Assembly: GCF_002902405.1 (NCBI RefSeq) | Contig: NZ_PPQS01000051.1 | Location: 150,347 to 214,346, forward strand | DNA from: Staphylococcus schweitzeri | GTDB lineage: Bacteria > Bacillota > Bacilli > Staphylococcales > Staphylococcaceae | Length of the DNA: 64,000 nt | Direction of reading: 5' to 3' | Part shown: piece by piece, positions 21,258 through 31,685 of the stretch | Numbering within the stretch: the stretch's first letter is position 1 | Layout of the letters: every line of letters begins with the position of its first letter | Made by a program: the position numbers and the translations under genes | Notes under the pieces: generated by a model | Databases searched by the model: none | What the model was told of the DNA's origin: nothing | Seen by the model: only the letters and a program-made list of their open reading frames with translations

Positions 21258-22124
21258 ATGGCAACATTTAAAGATTTTAGAAATAATGTTAAGCCGAACT
21301 GGTGTCCGGGATGTGGTGATTTCTCAGTACAAGCTGCTATTCAAAAAGCAGCGGCAAATATTGGTCTAGAGCCAGAAGAAGTAGCAATTATTACCGGTAT
21401 TGGTTGCTCAGGACGTTTATCGGGATATATTAATTCGTATGGGGTACATTCTATTCATGGACGTGCATTACCTTTAGCACAAGGTGTGAAAATGGCAAAT
21501 AAAGATTTAACCGTTATTGCTTCTGGTGGAGATGGAGATGGATATGCGATAGGAATGGGCCATACAATACATGCGTTAAGAAGAAATATGAATATGACTT
21601 ATATTGTTATGGATAACCAAATTTATGGTTTGACAAAAGGTCAAACTTCCCCTTCATCAGCAATAGGTTTTGTTACAAAGACAACGCCTAAAGGGAATAT
21701 TGAAAAAAATGTTGCACCACTAGAATTAGCGTTATCATCGGGAGCGACATTTGTAGCACAAGGATTTTCGAGTGATATTAAAGGATTAACAAAACTTATT
21801 GAAGATGCAATTAACCATGATGGTTTTTCATTTGTAAATGTCTTTTCACCATGTGTAACTTATAATAAAATTAACACATACGATTGGTTTAAAGAGCATT
21901 TAATAAGTGTTGATGACATTGAAAATTACGATTCTGAGGATAAACAACTGGCAATCAAAACAGTTATAGAACATGAATCACTAGTTACTGGAATTGTTTA
22001 TCAAGATAAGGAAACACCATCATATGAATCGCAAATTAAAGAATTAGATGATATGCCATTAGCAAAAAGAGATATCCAGATAACTGAAGATACTTTCAAT
22101 ACATTAACAGAACAATTTATATAA
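21258..22124 (+). CDS. korB: 2-oxoacid:ferredoxin oxidoreductase, beta subunit
   Basis: A 288-residue thiamine-diphosphate-binding subunit. The NWCPGCGDFSVQ motif near residue 14 supplies two Cys ligands for a 4Fe-4S cluster. The GDGDGYAIGMGH segment binds TPP and Mg, and SPCVTYNK carries a further Cys. It starts directly at the base after the korA stop codon, so the two are cotranscribed and coupled. It ends at a terminator. Confidence 0.93.
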   Translation: MATFKDFRNNVKPNWCPGCGDFSVQAAIQKAAANIGLEPEEVAIITGIGCSGRLSGYINSYGVHSIHGRALPLAQGVKMANKDLTVIASGGDGDGYAIGMGHTIHALRRNMNMTYIVMDNQIYGLTKGQTSPSSAIGFVTKTTPKGNIEKNVAPLELALSSGATFVAQGFSSDIKGLTKLIEDAINHDGFSFVNVFSPCVTYNKINTYDWFKEHLISVDDIENYDSEDKQLAIKTVIEHESLVTGIVYQDKETPSYESQIKELDDMPLAKRDIQITEDTFNTLTEQFI

Positions 22125-22131
22125 TAATTAA

Positions 22132-22186
22132 AACTGAGTCGTATAAATGAATTTATTATAGATCCATTTATGCTATTCAGTTTTTT
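22132..22186 (+). terminator. Rho-independent terminator after korB
   Basis: A long imperfect stem (AACTGAGTCGTATAAATG with CATTTATGCTATTCAGTT) is followed by a T run. Confidence 0.85.
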
Positions 22187-22215
22187 ACTATCAAAAAGTT
22201 TAAAGGAGTTTTTTT

Positions 22216-22506
22216 ATGAATGATACATTAATGAGTATTCAAATTATTCCTAAGACACCAAACAATGACAATGTTATACCATATGTCGATGAAGCGATTA
22301 AAATTATTGATGAGTCAGGATTGCATTATAGAGTCGGACCATTAGAAACAACAGTGCAAGGAAACATGAATGAATGTTTGATTTTAATACAATCCTTAAA
22401 TGAACGTATGGTAGAACTTGAATGTCCAAGTATTATTAGTCAAGTAAAGTTCTATCATGTACCTGAAGGAATTTCTATCGAAACTTTAACTGAAAAATAT
22501 GATTGA
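22216..22506 (+). CDS. UPF0045/DUF77 thiamine-binding family protein
   Basis: A 96-residue ferredoxin-like-fold protein of the YqgV/MTH1187 family. It shows SIQIIPKTP at the N-terminus, YVDEAIKIIDESGLHYRVGPLETTVQG as the conserved core and a C-terminal helix. Members of this family bind thiamine or hydroxymethylpyrimidine-like ligands in structural work, but a definite role is not established. It has its own ribosome binding site (AAAGGAG) and lies between terminators, so it is probably transcribed alone. Confidence 0.85.
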   Translation: MNDTLMSIQIIPKTPNNDNVIPYVDEAIKIIDESGLHYRVGPLETTVQGNMNECLILIQSLNERMVELECPSIISQVKFYHVPEGISIETLTEKYD

Positions 22507-22630
22507 TTAATATGACTAGTTTTGATTTGATTTTTGTGAATGGACGAATATTTTTGACTGCTTTTGCACTTTATAGCTAAATTTAATATAATTATTTAAT
22601 GATACGGGCAAATAGAGAGGATTTTGAAAA

Positions 22631-24175
22631 GTGAACGAAGAGCAAAGAAAAGCAAGTTCTTTAGATGTTTTAGCTGAAAGAGATAAGAAAGCTGAAAAAG
22701 ATTATAGCAAATATTTTGAACATGTTTACCAACCACCGAGTTTAAAAGAAGCAAAAAAGCGTGGTAAACAAGAAGTTCGTTACAATAGAGATTTTCAAAT
22801 TGATGAGAAATATCGTGGGATGGGGAACGACCGTACATTTTTAATTAAAACGTATGGTTGTCAAATGAACGCGCATGACACAGAAGTCATTGCAGGTATA
22901 CTTGAAGCACTTGGATATCAAGCTACAAGTGATATAAATACAGCAGATGTGATATTAATTAATACATGTGCAATTAGAGAGAATGCAGAAAATAAAGTGT
23001 TTAGTGAGATTGGTAACTTAAAACATTTGAAAAAAGAACGTCCAGACATATTGATTGGCGTTTGTGGATGTATGTCACAAGAAGAATCAGTAGTTAATAA
23101 GATTTTAAAATCGTATCAAAATGTCGATATGATTTTTGGTACACACAACATTCATCATTTGCCAGAAATTTTAGAAGAAGCATATTTATCAAAGGCAATG
23201 GTTGTAGAAGTATGGTCAAAAGAGGGGGATGTTATTGAAAATCTTCCGAAAGTACGACAAGGTAATATTAAAGCATGGGTAAATATTATGTATGGTTGTG
23301 ATAAGTTTTGTACATATTGCATTGTACCATTTACAAGAGGTAAAGAGCGTAGCCGTAGACCAGAAGATATTATTGATGAGGTTCGTGAACTTGCTCGTGA
23401 AGGATATAAAGAGATTACGTTGTTAGGTCAAAATGTTAATTCATATGGAAAAGATTTACAGGATATGCAATATGATTTAGGAGACCTTTTAGAGGCAATT
23501 TCTAAAATAGCTATTCCTAGAGTTCGTTTCACTACGAGTCACCCTTGGGATTTTACTGATCATATGATAGATGTTATTGCTGAAGGTGGAAATATTGTGC
23601 CTCATATTCATTTACCAGTTCAATCTGGGAATAATGCAGTGTTAAAAATTATGGGCAGAAAGTATACGCGTGAGAGCTATTTGGACTTAGTGAAACGAAT
23701 TAAAGAAAGAATTCCTAATGTAGCTTTAACAACTGATATCATTGTAGGTTATCCAAATGAATCAGAAGAACAATTCGAGGAAACATTAACATTATATGAT
23801 GAAGTTAAGTTTGAACATGCATATACGTATTTATATTCTCAGCGTGATGGTACACCAGCAGCAAAAATGAAAGATAATGTACCTTTAGATGTTAAAAAGG
23901 AACGATTACAACGCTTGAATAAAAAAGTTGGTCACTATTCACAAATAGCTATGAGTAGGTACGAAGGTCAAACAGTTACAGTATTGTGTGAAGGTAGTAG
24001 TAAAAAAGATGAACAAGTTCTTGCAGGTTATACCGATAAAAATAAACTTGTGAATTTTAAAGCACCTAAAGAAATGATTGGTAAATTAGTTGAAGTGCAT
24101 ATAGACGAGGCGAAACAATATTCATTAAATGGTAGCTTTATTAAAGAAGTGAGTGCAGAAATGGTGATTCAATAA
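22631..24175 (+). CDS. miaB: tRNA-2-methylthio-N6-dimethylallyladenosine synthase MiaB
   Basis: A 514-residue radical-SAM methylthiotransferase that converts i6A37 in tRNA to ms2i6A37. The N-terminal MTTase domain has three Cys ([27 protein letters not shown]) for one 4Fe-4S cluster. The radical SAM motif CxxxCxxC is CDKFCTYC near residue 225, and a C-terminal TRAM domain binds tRNA. A roughly 65-residue charged N-terminal extension is normal in Firmicutes. The start is GTG at 22631 behind AGAGAGG. It acts after MiaA, encoded 14 kb downstream, and sits directly before ricA. Confidence 0.96.
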   Translation: MNEEQRKASSLDVLAERDKKAEKDYSKYFEHVYQPPSLKEAKKRGKQEVRYNRDFQIDEKYRGMGNDRTFLIKTYGCQMNAHDTEVIAGILEALGYQATSDINTADVILINTCAIRENAENKVFSEIGNLKHLKKERPDILIGVCGCMSQEESVVNKILKSYQNVDMIFGTHNIHHLPEILEEAYLSKAMVVEVWSKEGDVIENLPKVRQGNIKAWVNIMYGCDKFCTYCIVPFTRGKERSRRPEDIIDEVRELAREGYKEITLLGQNVNSYGKDLQDMQYDLGDLLEAISKIAIPRVRFTTSHPWDFTDHMIDVIAEGGNIVPHIHLPVQSGNNAVLKIMGRKYTRESYLDLVKRIKERIPNVALTTDIIVGYPNESEEQFEETLTLYDEVKFEHAYTYLYSQRDGTPAAKMKDNVPLDVKKERLQRLNKKVGHYSQIAMSRYEGQTVTVLCEGSSKKDEQVLAGYTDKNKLVNFKAPKEMIGKLVEVHIDEAKQYSLNGSFIKEVSAEMVIQ

Positions 24176-24541
24176 ATGTATACTAAAAATGATGTATTAC
24201 AACAAGCGAATAGTATTTCAAATAAAATTAAAGATTTGGAAACTATCAAAACTTATCAACAAATAGAAGCGCAAATTCATCGTAATCAAAAGATACAGAA
24301 AAAAATGGATATATTAAAAAAGCAACAAAAGCAATCTGTAAACTTTCAAAATTATGGAAAGCAAAATGCGTTAGCTCAATCAGAACATACTATCCATAAT
24401 ATTGAAACAGAAATAAATACACTACCAATAGTTGAGCAATTTCAAACTTCTCAATTTGAAGCGAATCAATTACTTCAATTGTTTATATCTACAATGGAAG
24501 CGCGTTTAAATGATCATAATAAAGCCAAACATAGTGATTAA
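24176..24541 (+). CDS. ricA: RicA family (YmcA) regulatory protein
   Basis: A 121-residue helical protein of the YlbF/YmcA family (YTKNDVLQQANSISNKIKDLETIKTYQQIEAQI). In Bacillus, RicA forms a complex with RicF and RicT that carries iron-sulfur clusters and steers RNase Y towards mRNA maturation. The first codon follows the miaB stop codon with no gap, so it is translationally coupled. Polar and charged residues dominate, with no membrane segment. The function in this organism is inferred from family membership. Confidence 0.85.
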   Translation: MYTKNDVLQQANSISNKIKDLETIKTYQQIEAQIHRNQKIQKKMDILKKQQKQSVNFQNYGKQNALAQSEHTIHNIETEINTLPIVEQFQTSQFEANQLLQLFISTMEARLNDHNKAKHSD

Positions 24542-24567
24542 TAACAAACAAAAAGGAGAACAATCAT

Positions 24568-25059
24568 ATGAAATCAAGAAAACTGGCTATAACTGCACTT
24601 TTAATTGCGATCAATGTTGCATTAAGCAGTATTATCATCATTCCATTAGGTCCAGTTAAAGCAGCACCAGTACAGCATTTTGTTAATGTATTAAGTGCCG
24701 TAATTGTGGGTCCTTGGTATGGATTAGCACAAGCCATTATATCATCAATTCTAAGAGTTCTTTTTGGCACAGGAACAGCATTTGCATTTCCCGGAAGTAT
24801 GATTGGTGTTTTATTGGCAAGTATGTTTTATATTTATCGGAAGCATATATTTATGGCAGCAGTCGGTGAAGTGCTTGGAACTGGCGTTATTGGCAGTTTG
24901 GTGTGTATACCATTAGCATACATAATTGGACTTCAAGACTTCTTTATTAAACCATTAATGATTACATTTATAGTCTCAAGTGCAATTGGTTCAATAGTAA
25001 GTTATTTCTTATTAATAACTTTAAAAAAACGTGGAATACTTCAAAAGTTTTTAAAATAA
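24568..25059 (+). CDS. thiW: ThiW-type ECF transporter S component
   Basis: A 163-residue integral membrane protein with about five hydrophobic segments. It matches the ThiW family (GPVKAAPVQHFVNVLSAVIVG, GPWYGLAQA, FAFPGSMIGVLLA), the substrate-binding subunit of an energy-coupling-factor transporter for a thiamine precursor, probably the thiazole moiety. The ATPase and EcfT partners are not in this window and would be the shared housekeeping module. It follows ricA by 26 bases behind AAAGGAG. No TPP riboswitch is visible upstream, which is unusual for a thiamine gene. Confidence 0.85.
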   Translation: MKSRKLAITALLIAINVALSSIIIIPLGPVKAAPVQHFVNVLSAVIVGPWYGLAQAIISSILRVLFGTGTAFAFPGSMIGVLLASMFYIYRKHIFMAAVGEVLGTGVIGSLVCIPLAYIIGLQDFFIKPLMITFIVSSAIGSIVSYFLLITLKKRGILQKFLK

Positions 25060-25108
25060 TTTTATACTTAATGATTTCGATTCGAATCTTTGTACATATT
25101 GATTTTGA

Positions 25109-25205
25109 ACGCCCTTACCTTTATCAAACTTAAAACATGTTAGTACTTTGAATGAATTTTCAATACATGTTTTGCTTAAAATTAAAGGTTCGAGGCGTTT
25201 TCTTG
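25109..25205 (+). terminator. Nested hairpin terminator after thiW
   Basis: The outer stem AACGCC...ACCTTTA pairs with TAAAGGT...GGCGTT, followed by TTTTC. Inside it lies a perfect stem (AAAACATGT/ACATGTTTT). The 281-base gap to mutS holds nothing else that I recognise. Confidence 0.7.
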
Positions 25206-25340
25206 TTATATGGTATGAATAGGTTTGTAAAAGTAAGTATGTTAAAATATACAGGTTAAATAATTAATATTTAGAAAGCATATAAATGAAAATTTTTATA
25301 GACAAATTTTAAAAAGAGACAAGGGTTGTGAAAAAATAAT

Positions 25341-27941
25341 ATGTCTAATGTTACACCAATGATGCAGCAATATTTAAAAATAAAATCAGAATACCAAGAT
25401 TGTTTATTATTTTTCAGACTTGGAGACTTCTATGAAATGTTTTATGAGGATGCAAAAGAAGCATCACGAGTACTAGAAATAACATTAACTAAAAGAGATG
25501 CAAAAAAGGAAAATCCTATTCCAATGTGTGGCGTACCATATCATTCGGCAGACAGTTATATCGACACACTCGTTAATAATGGCTATAAAGTGGCAATTTG
25601 TGAGCAAATGGAAGATCCTAAGCAAACAAAGGGTATGGTTAGACGTGAGGTTGTAAGAATTGTGACACCGGGTACTGTTATGGAGCAAGGCGGGGTTGAT
25701 GATAAACAGAATAACTATATTTTGAGTTTTGTCATAAAACAGCCTGAAATTGCACTTAGTTACTGCGATGTTTCTACCGGTGAACTAAAAGTGACGTACT
25801 TTAATGATGAGGCAACTTTATTAAATGAAATTACAACTATAAACCCCAATGAAGTCGTTGTTAATGAAAGTTTGTCAGAGCATTTAAAGAGGCAAATTAA
25901 TATGGTGACAGAGACAATAACAATTAGAGATACTCTGTCATCAGAGATATACAGTGTGAATCAGTCTGAGCATCAATTGATGTATCAAGCAACACAATTA
26001 TTGTTAGATTATATTCACCATACACAAAAGCGTGATTTATCACACATAGAAGATGTTGTTCAATATGCAGCAATAGATTATATGAAGATGGATTTTTATG
26101 CAAAAAGAAATCTTGAACTTACAGAAAGTATCAGATTAAAATCGAAAAAAGGTACGTTACTATGGTTGATGGATGAAACAAAAACGCCAATGGGCGCGCG
26201 CCGTTTAAAACAATGGATTGATAGACCGTTGATAAATAAACAACAAATAGAATCAAGATTAGATATCGTTGATGAGTTTAGTAAACATTTTATAGAGAGA
26301 GATACTCTAAGAAATTATCTTAATCAAGTTTATGATATTGAGCGCCTTGTAGGGCGTGTAAGTTATGGTAATGTCAATGCGAGAGATTTAATCCAACTTA
26401 AACATTCAATATCAGAAATACCGAATATTAAAGCGTTATTAAATTCTATGAATCAAGATACGTTAGAACAAGTAAATCAACTAGAACCACTAGATGACTT
26501 GCTTGAAGTTTTAGAACAAAGTTTAGTAGAAGACCCCCCGATTTCTGTTAAAGATGGTGGATTGTTTAAAGTTGGATTTAATAAGCAATTAGATGAATAT
26601 CTTGAAGCGTCAAAAAATGGTAAAACTTGGTTAGCAGAGTTACAAGCTAAAGAAAGACAACGTACTGGTATCAAATCATTAAAAATAAGTTTTAATAAAG
26701 TATTTGGTTATTTTATAGAAATAACGCGCGCGAATTTACAAAATTTTGAACCAAGTAATTTTGGTTATATGAGGAAACAGACTTTATCAAACGCGGAACG
26801 CTTTATTACAGATGAGCTAAAAGAAAAAGAGGACATTATATTAGGCGCAGAAGACAAAGCGATTGAATTAGAATACCAGTTGTTTGTTCAATTACGTGAA
26901 GAAGTTAAAAAGTATACAGAACGCTTGCAACAACAAGCCAAAATCATTTCAGAGCTGGATTGTTTACAAAGTTTTGCAGAAATAGCACAAAAATATAATT
27001 ATACAAGACCAACATTCAGTGATAATAAGACTTTAAATTTAATTGAATCAAGACATCCAGTTGTAGAAAGAGTAATGGATTATAATGACTATGTTCCAAA
27101 CGATTGTCGTTTAGATAACGAGACATTTATTTATCTTATTACAGGTCCGAATATGTCTGGTAAATCAACGTATATGAGACAAGTCGCAATTATTAGTATC
27201 ATGGCACAAATGGGCGCATATGTACCGTGTAAAGAAGCGGTTTTACCCCTGTTTGATCAAATTTTCACGAGAATTGGTGCAGCAGATGATTTAGTTTCAG
27301 GTAAGAGTACATTTATGGTGGAAATGTTAGAAGCTCAAAAAGCATTGACATATGCAACTGAAGATAGTTTGATTATTTTTGATGAAATTGGGCGAGGTAC
27401 ATCAACTTATGACGGTTTAGCATTAGCACAAGCAATGATTGAATTTGTTGCTGAAACATCTCATGCCAAAACATTATTCTCTACGCATTATCATGAATTA
27501 ACTACTTTAGATCAAGCATTATCAAGCCTTAAAAATGTTCATGTTGCTGCGAATGAATATAAAGGCGAACTTATATTCTTGCATAAGGTTAAAGATGGAG
27601 CAGTTGATGATAGTTATGGAATTCAAGTTGCCAAATTAGCTGATTTACCTGAAAAAGTTATAAGTAGAGCTCAAGTTATTTTGAATGATTTTGAAGAAAC
27701 TGCTGGAAAAAAACAAATAAATCCCGAAATAACTAAAAATGCAGATGACGTAATACAAGTTGAATCAAAAGCAAATACTAAAAATATATCACAAAAAGAC
27801 TTTGAACAAGCTTCATTTGATTTGTTTGAAAACGTACAGCAAAGTGAAATTGAATTACAAATTAAAAATTTGAATTTATCAAACATGACGCCAATTGAAG
27901 CTTTGCTGAAATTAAGTGAATTACAAAATCAATTAAAATAG
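25341..27941 (+). CDS. mutS: DNA mismatch repair protein MutS
   Basis: An 866-residue mismatch-recognition ATPase. The N-terminal mismatch domain begins [14 protein letters not shown] and carries the Phe-x-Glu wedge motif as GDFYEMF near residue 30. Connector, lever and clamp domains follow, and the ATPase has Walker [10 protein letters not shown] at about 602-610, the [14 protein letters not shown] signature and the STHYHELT switch. The C-terminal region carries the short helical dimerisation tail. Length is normal. It stands directly before mutL with a 12-base gap, so both are cotranscribed. The start has a weak ribosome binding site. Confidence 0.98.
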   Translation: MSNVTPMMQQYLKIKSEYQDCLLFFRLGDFYEMFYEDAKEASRVLEITLTKRDAKKENPIPMCGVPYHSADSYIDTLVNNGYKVAICEQMEDPKQTKGMVRREVVRIVTPGTVMEQGGVDDKQNNYILSFVIKQPEIALSYCDVSTGELKVTYFNDEATLLNEITTINPNEVVVNESLSEHLKRQINMVTETITIRDTLSSEIYSVNQSEHQLMYQATQLLLDYIHHTQKRDLSHIEDVVQYAAIDYMKMDFYAKRNLELTESIRLKSKKGTLLWLMDETKTPMGARRLKQWIDRPLINKQQIESRLDIVDEFSKHFIERDTLRNYLNQVYDIERLVGRVSYGNVNARDLIQLKHSISEIPNIKALLNSMNQDTLEQVNQLEPLDDLLEVLEQSLVEDPPISVKDGGLFKVGFNKQLDEYLEASKNGKTWLAELQAKERQRTGIKSLKISFNKVFGYFIEITRANLQNFEPSNFGYMRKQTLSNAERFITDELKEKEDIILGAEDKAIELEYQLFVQLREEVKKYTERLQQQAKIISELDCLQSFAEIAQKYNYTRPTFSDNKTLNLIESRHPVVERVMDYNDYVPNDCRLDNETFIYLITGPNMSGKSTYMRQVAIISIMAQMGAYVPCKEAVLPLFDQIFTRIGAADDLVSGKSTFMVEMLEAQKALTYATEDSLIIFDEIGRGTSTYDGLALAQAMIEFVAETSHAKTLFSTHYHELTTLDQALSSLKNVHVAANEYKGELIFLHKVKDGAVDDSYGIQVAKLADLPEKVISRAQVILNDFEETAGKKQINPEITKNADDVIQVESKANTKNISQKDFEQASFDLFENVQQSEIELQIKNLNLSNMTPIEALLKLSELQNQLK

Positions 27942-27953
27942 AGGTGTTGCAAA

Positions 27954-29960
27954 ATGGGGAAAATTAAGGAACTCCAAACCTCATTAGCAAATAAAATAGC
28001 AGCAGGAGAAGTAGTAGAGAGACCTAGTTCAGTTGTTAAAGAACTTTTAGAAAATGCAATCGATGCAGGTGCCACAGAAATAAGTATTGAAGTGGAAGAA
28101 TCAGGTGTTCAATCTATACGCGTTGTTGATAACGGAAGTGGCATTGAAGCTGAAGATTTAGGCTTAGTCTTTCATCGTCATGCGACAAGTAAGTTAGACC
28201 AAGATGACGATTTATTCCATATTAGAACTTTAGGATTTCGTGGAGAAGCATTAGCTAGTATTTCATCAGTTGCAAAAGTAACACTAAAAACATGTACTGA
28301 TAATGCTAATGGAAATGAAATTTATGTTGAAAATGGTGAAATTTTAAATCATAAGCCTGCCAAAGCAAAAAAAGGCACAGATATACTCGTAGAGTCATTA
28401 TTTTATAATACGCCTGCACGTTTAAAATATATCAAAAGCTTATATACGGAGTTAGGTAAAATTACTGATATTGTTAATAGAATGGCAATGAGTCATCCTG
28501 AAATTCGTATATCGCTTATTTCTGATGGAAAAACAATGTTGAGTACAAATGGGTCAGGGCGCACTAATGAAGTGATGGCAGAAATTTATGGCATGAAAGT
28601 AGCTCGAGATTTAGTACATATTTCTGGTGATACAAGTGATTATCATTTAGAAGGTTTTGTCGCTAAACCTGAACATTCAAGAAGTAATAAGCACTATATT
28701 TCAATTTTTATTAATGGGCGCTATATTAAAAATTTCATGTTAAATAAAGCGATTTTAGAAGGTTACCATACACTATTAACAATTGGTAGATTCCCGATTT
28801 GTTATATTAATATTGAAATGGACCCGATTTTAGTTGATGTCAATGTACATCCTACTAAGTTAGAAGTACGTCTTTCAAAAGAAGAACAACTTTACCAATT
28901 GATTGTTAATAAAATACAAGAAGCTTTTAAAGATCGTATTTTAATTCCGAAAAATAATCTAGATAATGCATCGAAAAAGAATAAAGTATTGCAATCATTT
29001 GAGCAACAAAAGATTGAATTTGAACAAAGACAAAAAGTAAATGAGGCTCAAGATAAGTCTAATCCGCTTGAAAAAGATAATAGTAAGCAAGTTAAACAGG
29101 AAAATCAATATCACGTTTCAAATTCAAGTGACGATTACAATCCATTTGTAACTAAAATAACTGAAAGTTTAATAGAAGAAGATGAAGTAACCGCTTATAA
29201 TAATACACGTGAAAAAGATGAAGACTACTTCAAAAAACAACAAGAAATTTTACAGCAAATGGATCAAAATACTGGGTTAGACGAAGAAAGTTCTGATCAA
29301 AATTTTGATAACCATTCACCTGAGGACTATTATGATGCAAGCGACATTAAAGGAACGAAAAGCAAAGACCCCAAACGCCGTATACCTTATATGGAAATTG
29401 TTGGTCAAGTACATGGAACTTATATTATTGCTCAAAATGAATTTGGTATGTATATGATTGATCAACATGCGGCTCAAGAAAGAATTAAATATGAGTATTT
29501 TCGAGATAAAATTGGTGAAGTTACAAATGAAGTTCAGGACCTATTGATTCCATTGACGTTCCATTTTTCCAAAGATGAGCAGTTAATTATTGATCAATAT
29601 AAAAATGAACTCCAACGTGTAGGTATTGTATTGGAACATTTTGGAGGTCATGATTATATTGTAAGCAGTTATCCTGTTTGGTTTCCTAAAGATGAAGTTG
29701 AAGAAATTATTAAAGATATGATTGAATTAATTTTAGAAGAGAAAAAAGTTGATATAAAAAAATTGCGCGAAGAAGTTGCAATTATGATGTCTTGTAAAAA
29801 ATCGATTAAAGCAAATCATTATTTGCAAAAACATGAAATGTCAGATTTAATAGATCAATTGAGAGAAGCGGAAGATCCATTTACATGTCCGCATGGTCGT
29901 CCAATTATTATTAATTTTTCAAAATATGAATTAGAAAAATTATTTAAGCGTGTAATGTAG
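27954..29960 (+). CDS. mutL: DNA mismatch repair protein MutL
   Basis: A 668-residue GHKL ATPase that couples mismatch recognition to strand removal. The N-terminal motifs are intact: [19 protein letters not shown] and [16 protein letters not shown] poorly conserved, acidic and Asn-rich linker covers about residues 330-470. The C-terminal dimerisation domain carries the metal-binding endonuclease motif [12 protein letters not shown] near residue 504, as expected in organisms without MutH, plus the [13 protein letters not shown] and CPHGRP segments. Start behind GAGGTG. Confidence 0.98.
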   Translation: MGKIKELQTSLANKIAAGEVVERPSSVVKELLENAIDAGATEISIEVEESGVQSIRVVDNGSGIEAEDLGLVFHRHATSKLDQDDDLFHIRTLGFRGEALASISSVAKVTLKTCTDNANGNEIYVENGEILNHKPAKAKKGTDILVESLFYNTPARLKYIKSLYTELGKITDIVNRMAMSHPEIRISLISDGKTMLSTNGSGRTNEVMAEIYGMKVARDLVHISGDTSDYHLEGFVAKPEHSRSNKHYISIFINGRYIKNFMLNKAILEGYHTLLTIGRFPICYINIEMDPILVDVNVHPTKLEVRLSKEEQLYQLIVNKIQEAFKDRILIPKNNLDNASKKNKVLQSFEQQKIEFEQRQKVNEAQDKSNPLEKDNSKQVKQENQYHVSNSSDDYNPFVTKITESLIEEDEVTAYNNTREKDEDYFKKQQEILQQMDQNTGLDEESSDQNFDNHSPEDYYDASDIKGTKSKDPKRRIPYMEIVGQVHGTYIIAQNEFGMYMIDQHAAQERIKYEYFRDKIGEVTNEVQDLLIPLTFHFSKDEQLIIDQYKNELQRVGIVLEHFGGHDYIVSSYPVWFPKDEVEEIIKDMIELILEEKKVDIKKLREEVAIMMSCKKSIKANHYLQKHEMSDLIDQLREAEDPFTCPHGRPIIINFSKYELEKLFKRVM

Positions 29961-29974
29961 AGAGGATGAATCTA

Positions 29975-30508
29975 GTGAATAACAGCATACTACCTGCTAT
30001 TAGAAATATTAAAGATTTAGAGAAATTAATTAAAACAGAACATAAAGTGTGTGTGCTGCTTGATATGCATATCGGACACATTAAAAGCATAATGGAATTG
30101 CTTAAACAAAATGAAATTGAGTGTTTTATTCACATTGATTTAATTAAAGGTTTAAGCCATGATGAATACGCAAGTGAATTTATTATTCAGCAATATAAGC
30201 CTAAAGGCATTGTCTCAACTAAATCGAAAGTTATCAAAAAGGCTAAGTCATTAAACACGTTAACTATTTTCAGAGTGTTTATAATCGATAGTCAAGCATT
30301 AAAACGAAGTATTGAGTTAATTAAAAAAGTTGAGCCTGATTTCGTAGAAGTACTTCCTGGTGTTGCTAGTAAGGCAATACATCATATTCAAAAGGAAACT
30401 AGTACTCAAGTTATTGCAGGTGGTTTAATTGATACGATTGATGAAGTTGAAGAAGCTGTAAATAATGGTGCGAAATATGTAACGACTAGTTATGAAAAAC
30501 TTTGGTAA
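29975..30508 (+). CDS. glpP: Glycerol uptake operon antiterminator GlpP
   Basis: A 177-residue TIM-barrel RNA-binding protein. It binds glycerol-3-phosphate and then prevents termination in the glpF and glpD leaders. Family motifs include CVLLDMHIGHI, FIHIDLIKGL, VEVLPGVASKAI and VIAGGLIDT, the last forming a phosphate-binding loop. I prefer GTG at 29975 because AGAGAGG lies 9 bases upstream; ATG at 29966 is too close to it. The gene sits just after mutL, with a 5-14 base gap, and upstream of its targets glpF, glpK and glpD. Confidence 0.92.
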   Translation: MNNSILPAIRNIKDLEKLIKTEHKVCVLLDMHIGHIKSIMELLKQNEIECFIHIDLIKGLSHDEYASEFIIQQYKPKGIVSTKSKVIKKAKSLNTLTIFRVFIIDSQALKRSIELIKKVEPDFVEVLPGVASKAIHHIQKETSTQVIAGGLIDTIDEVEEAVNNGAKYVTTSYEKLW

Positions 30509-30676
30509 GACATAATCAATTGAATCAGTTTGTTGACTATATTATTCGCAAATTCGAATGGTTAAATTATGATTGTGATAGTTGTAATTGATATTAAACA
30601 AAGTGGCTCCATCAAACTGGACTGTGGAGTTCAATGACGGAAGTTAATTCACGCAAACATTGAGGAATTTTAAAAT

Positions 30677-30722
30677 ACATCTCTAATTCGTTTTATATCG
30701 AAAGCGTCTTAGAGATGTTTAT
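30677..30722 (+). terminator. Terminator-like hairpin after glpP
   Basis: A perfect 10-bp stem (ACATCTCTAA/TTAGAGATGT) with a 22-base loop is followed by TTATTTAT. The T run is weak, but it is the first hairpin after the mutS-mutL-glpP run. Confidence 0.5.
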
Positions 30723-31064
30723 TTATATACATTAAAATACGGTACACATAGTTACAAGTTGATTTGTCAATTTAAATGCAACAGTTCATCACATAAAAAT
30801 TCATAAGGGAATTTTCAATCTAAACACTTGTAGTACGTTTTTTAATATCTTAGGACGTTACGAAATAGTACGACCAATATTAAACTTGTCTATAGTTTCT
30901 TTAAATCTCTGTCTTTTGCCTTTTTGACGGAGTCATGAAATAAGTTCCAAACTAAATATAATAGAGTTAATCCAACAATAGATGGTTTTAAAAGAGCTTT
31001 GGTTTTGAAATAAACGAGCCATGATTTATTAGGAAATCAGTGGCATTTTAATTACTGTTTAATG

Positions 31065-31305
31065 ATATTGCTAATTTTTGGAGCAAAGCGAGTAGGGCTA
31101 CCACAAAGTTTTCTTTTGGCTTCATAATTCTTTTGAGCTGTTTCAGCTTGATATGACTGATTTACATTATACCTACTAATTTCACGTGAGGTAGTAGATA
31201 CAGATTGTTTTAATTTACGTGTAACATATATATTAAAGAATAATTTTCTTGACGTAAAACCTCTATACGTGCGCGTTCAGATAGTGTAAGACGCTTATAG
31301 CTCAT
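31065..31305 (-). pseudogene. Decayed IS30-family transposase remnant
   Basis: Reading leftward from ATG at 31305, the sequence gives MSYKRLTLSERARIEVLRQ, the N-terminus of an IS30-type transposase HTH. A frameshift and stop follow after about 24 codons. In another frame the homology resumes with KQSVSTTSREISRYN, the expected second half of the HTH region, and then an in-frame stop. The catalytic DDE part is not recognisable. Further decayed sequence may reach about 30830. Terminal inverted repeats could not be defined. The 1.18-kb gap between glpP and glpF is otherwise non-coding. Confidence 0.65.
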
Positions 31306-31553
31306 AATGGCACCCCTTTTTATTTGATTTTGTGGTTACCTAACACCTTACAACAAAGTTCCTATTATAGGCATTTTTATGAAATTTTATAAATGTTTGC
31401 ACTTAATATTACAATCCGTCACAATAACTGGTCGATGAAAAAATTCACAATGCACAAAATTAATTTAAGACATGTTATTTTTACACTTTTATAATTAAAC
31501 TACTTTTATAAAGGCTTGAAAGATTAAATTTGACAAAATTTTTACGAAAATTA

Positions 31554-31583
31554 TTGACAACGCTTTCATAACGATAGTATCAT
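31554..31583 (+). promoter_or_regulatory. glpF promoter overlapping a cre-like CcpA site
   Basis: TTGACA (31554-31559) and TATCAT (31578-31583) are 18 bases apart. The -35 region is part of TTGACAACGCTTTCATA (31554-31570), which matches the cre consensus WTGNAARCGNWWWCAWW except at one position. CcpA binding here would repress the glycerol genes when a preferred sugar is present. Confidence 0.7.
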
Positions 31584-31614
31584 AGCAAATATAATACAAG
31601 TTAATACATAGAAT

Positions 31615-31665
31615 AGAGACGGGAGATTTCTACGAGCCAAACTGCTAGTGTAGGAGTCTCTTTGT
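31615..31665 (+). promoter_or_regulatory. glpF leader hairpin, probable GlpP target
   Basis: An imperfect inverted repeat (AGAGACGGGAGATTTCTAC with GTAGGAGTCTCT) followed by TTGTCTTTT lies in the leader, just before the glpF ribosome binding site. Its position fits an intrinsic terminator opened by GlpP with glycerol-3-phosphate. Confidence 0.6.
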
Positions 31666-31685
31666 CTTTTGGGAGGACATTTAAT

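Noticed and set aside
24542..24567. TPP riboswitch before thiW
   Set aside because: There are only 26 bases between ricA and thiW, far too short for the aptamer, and no THI-box motif is seen in the ricA 3' part.
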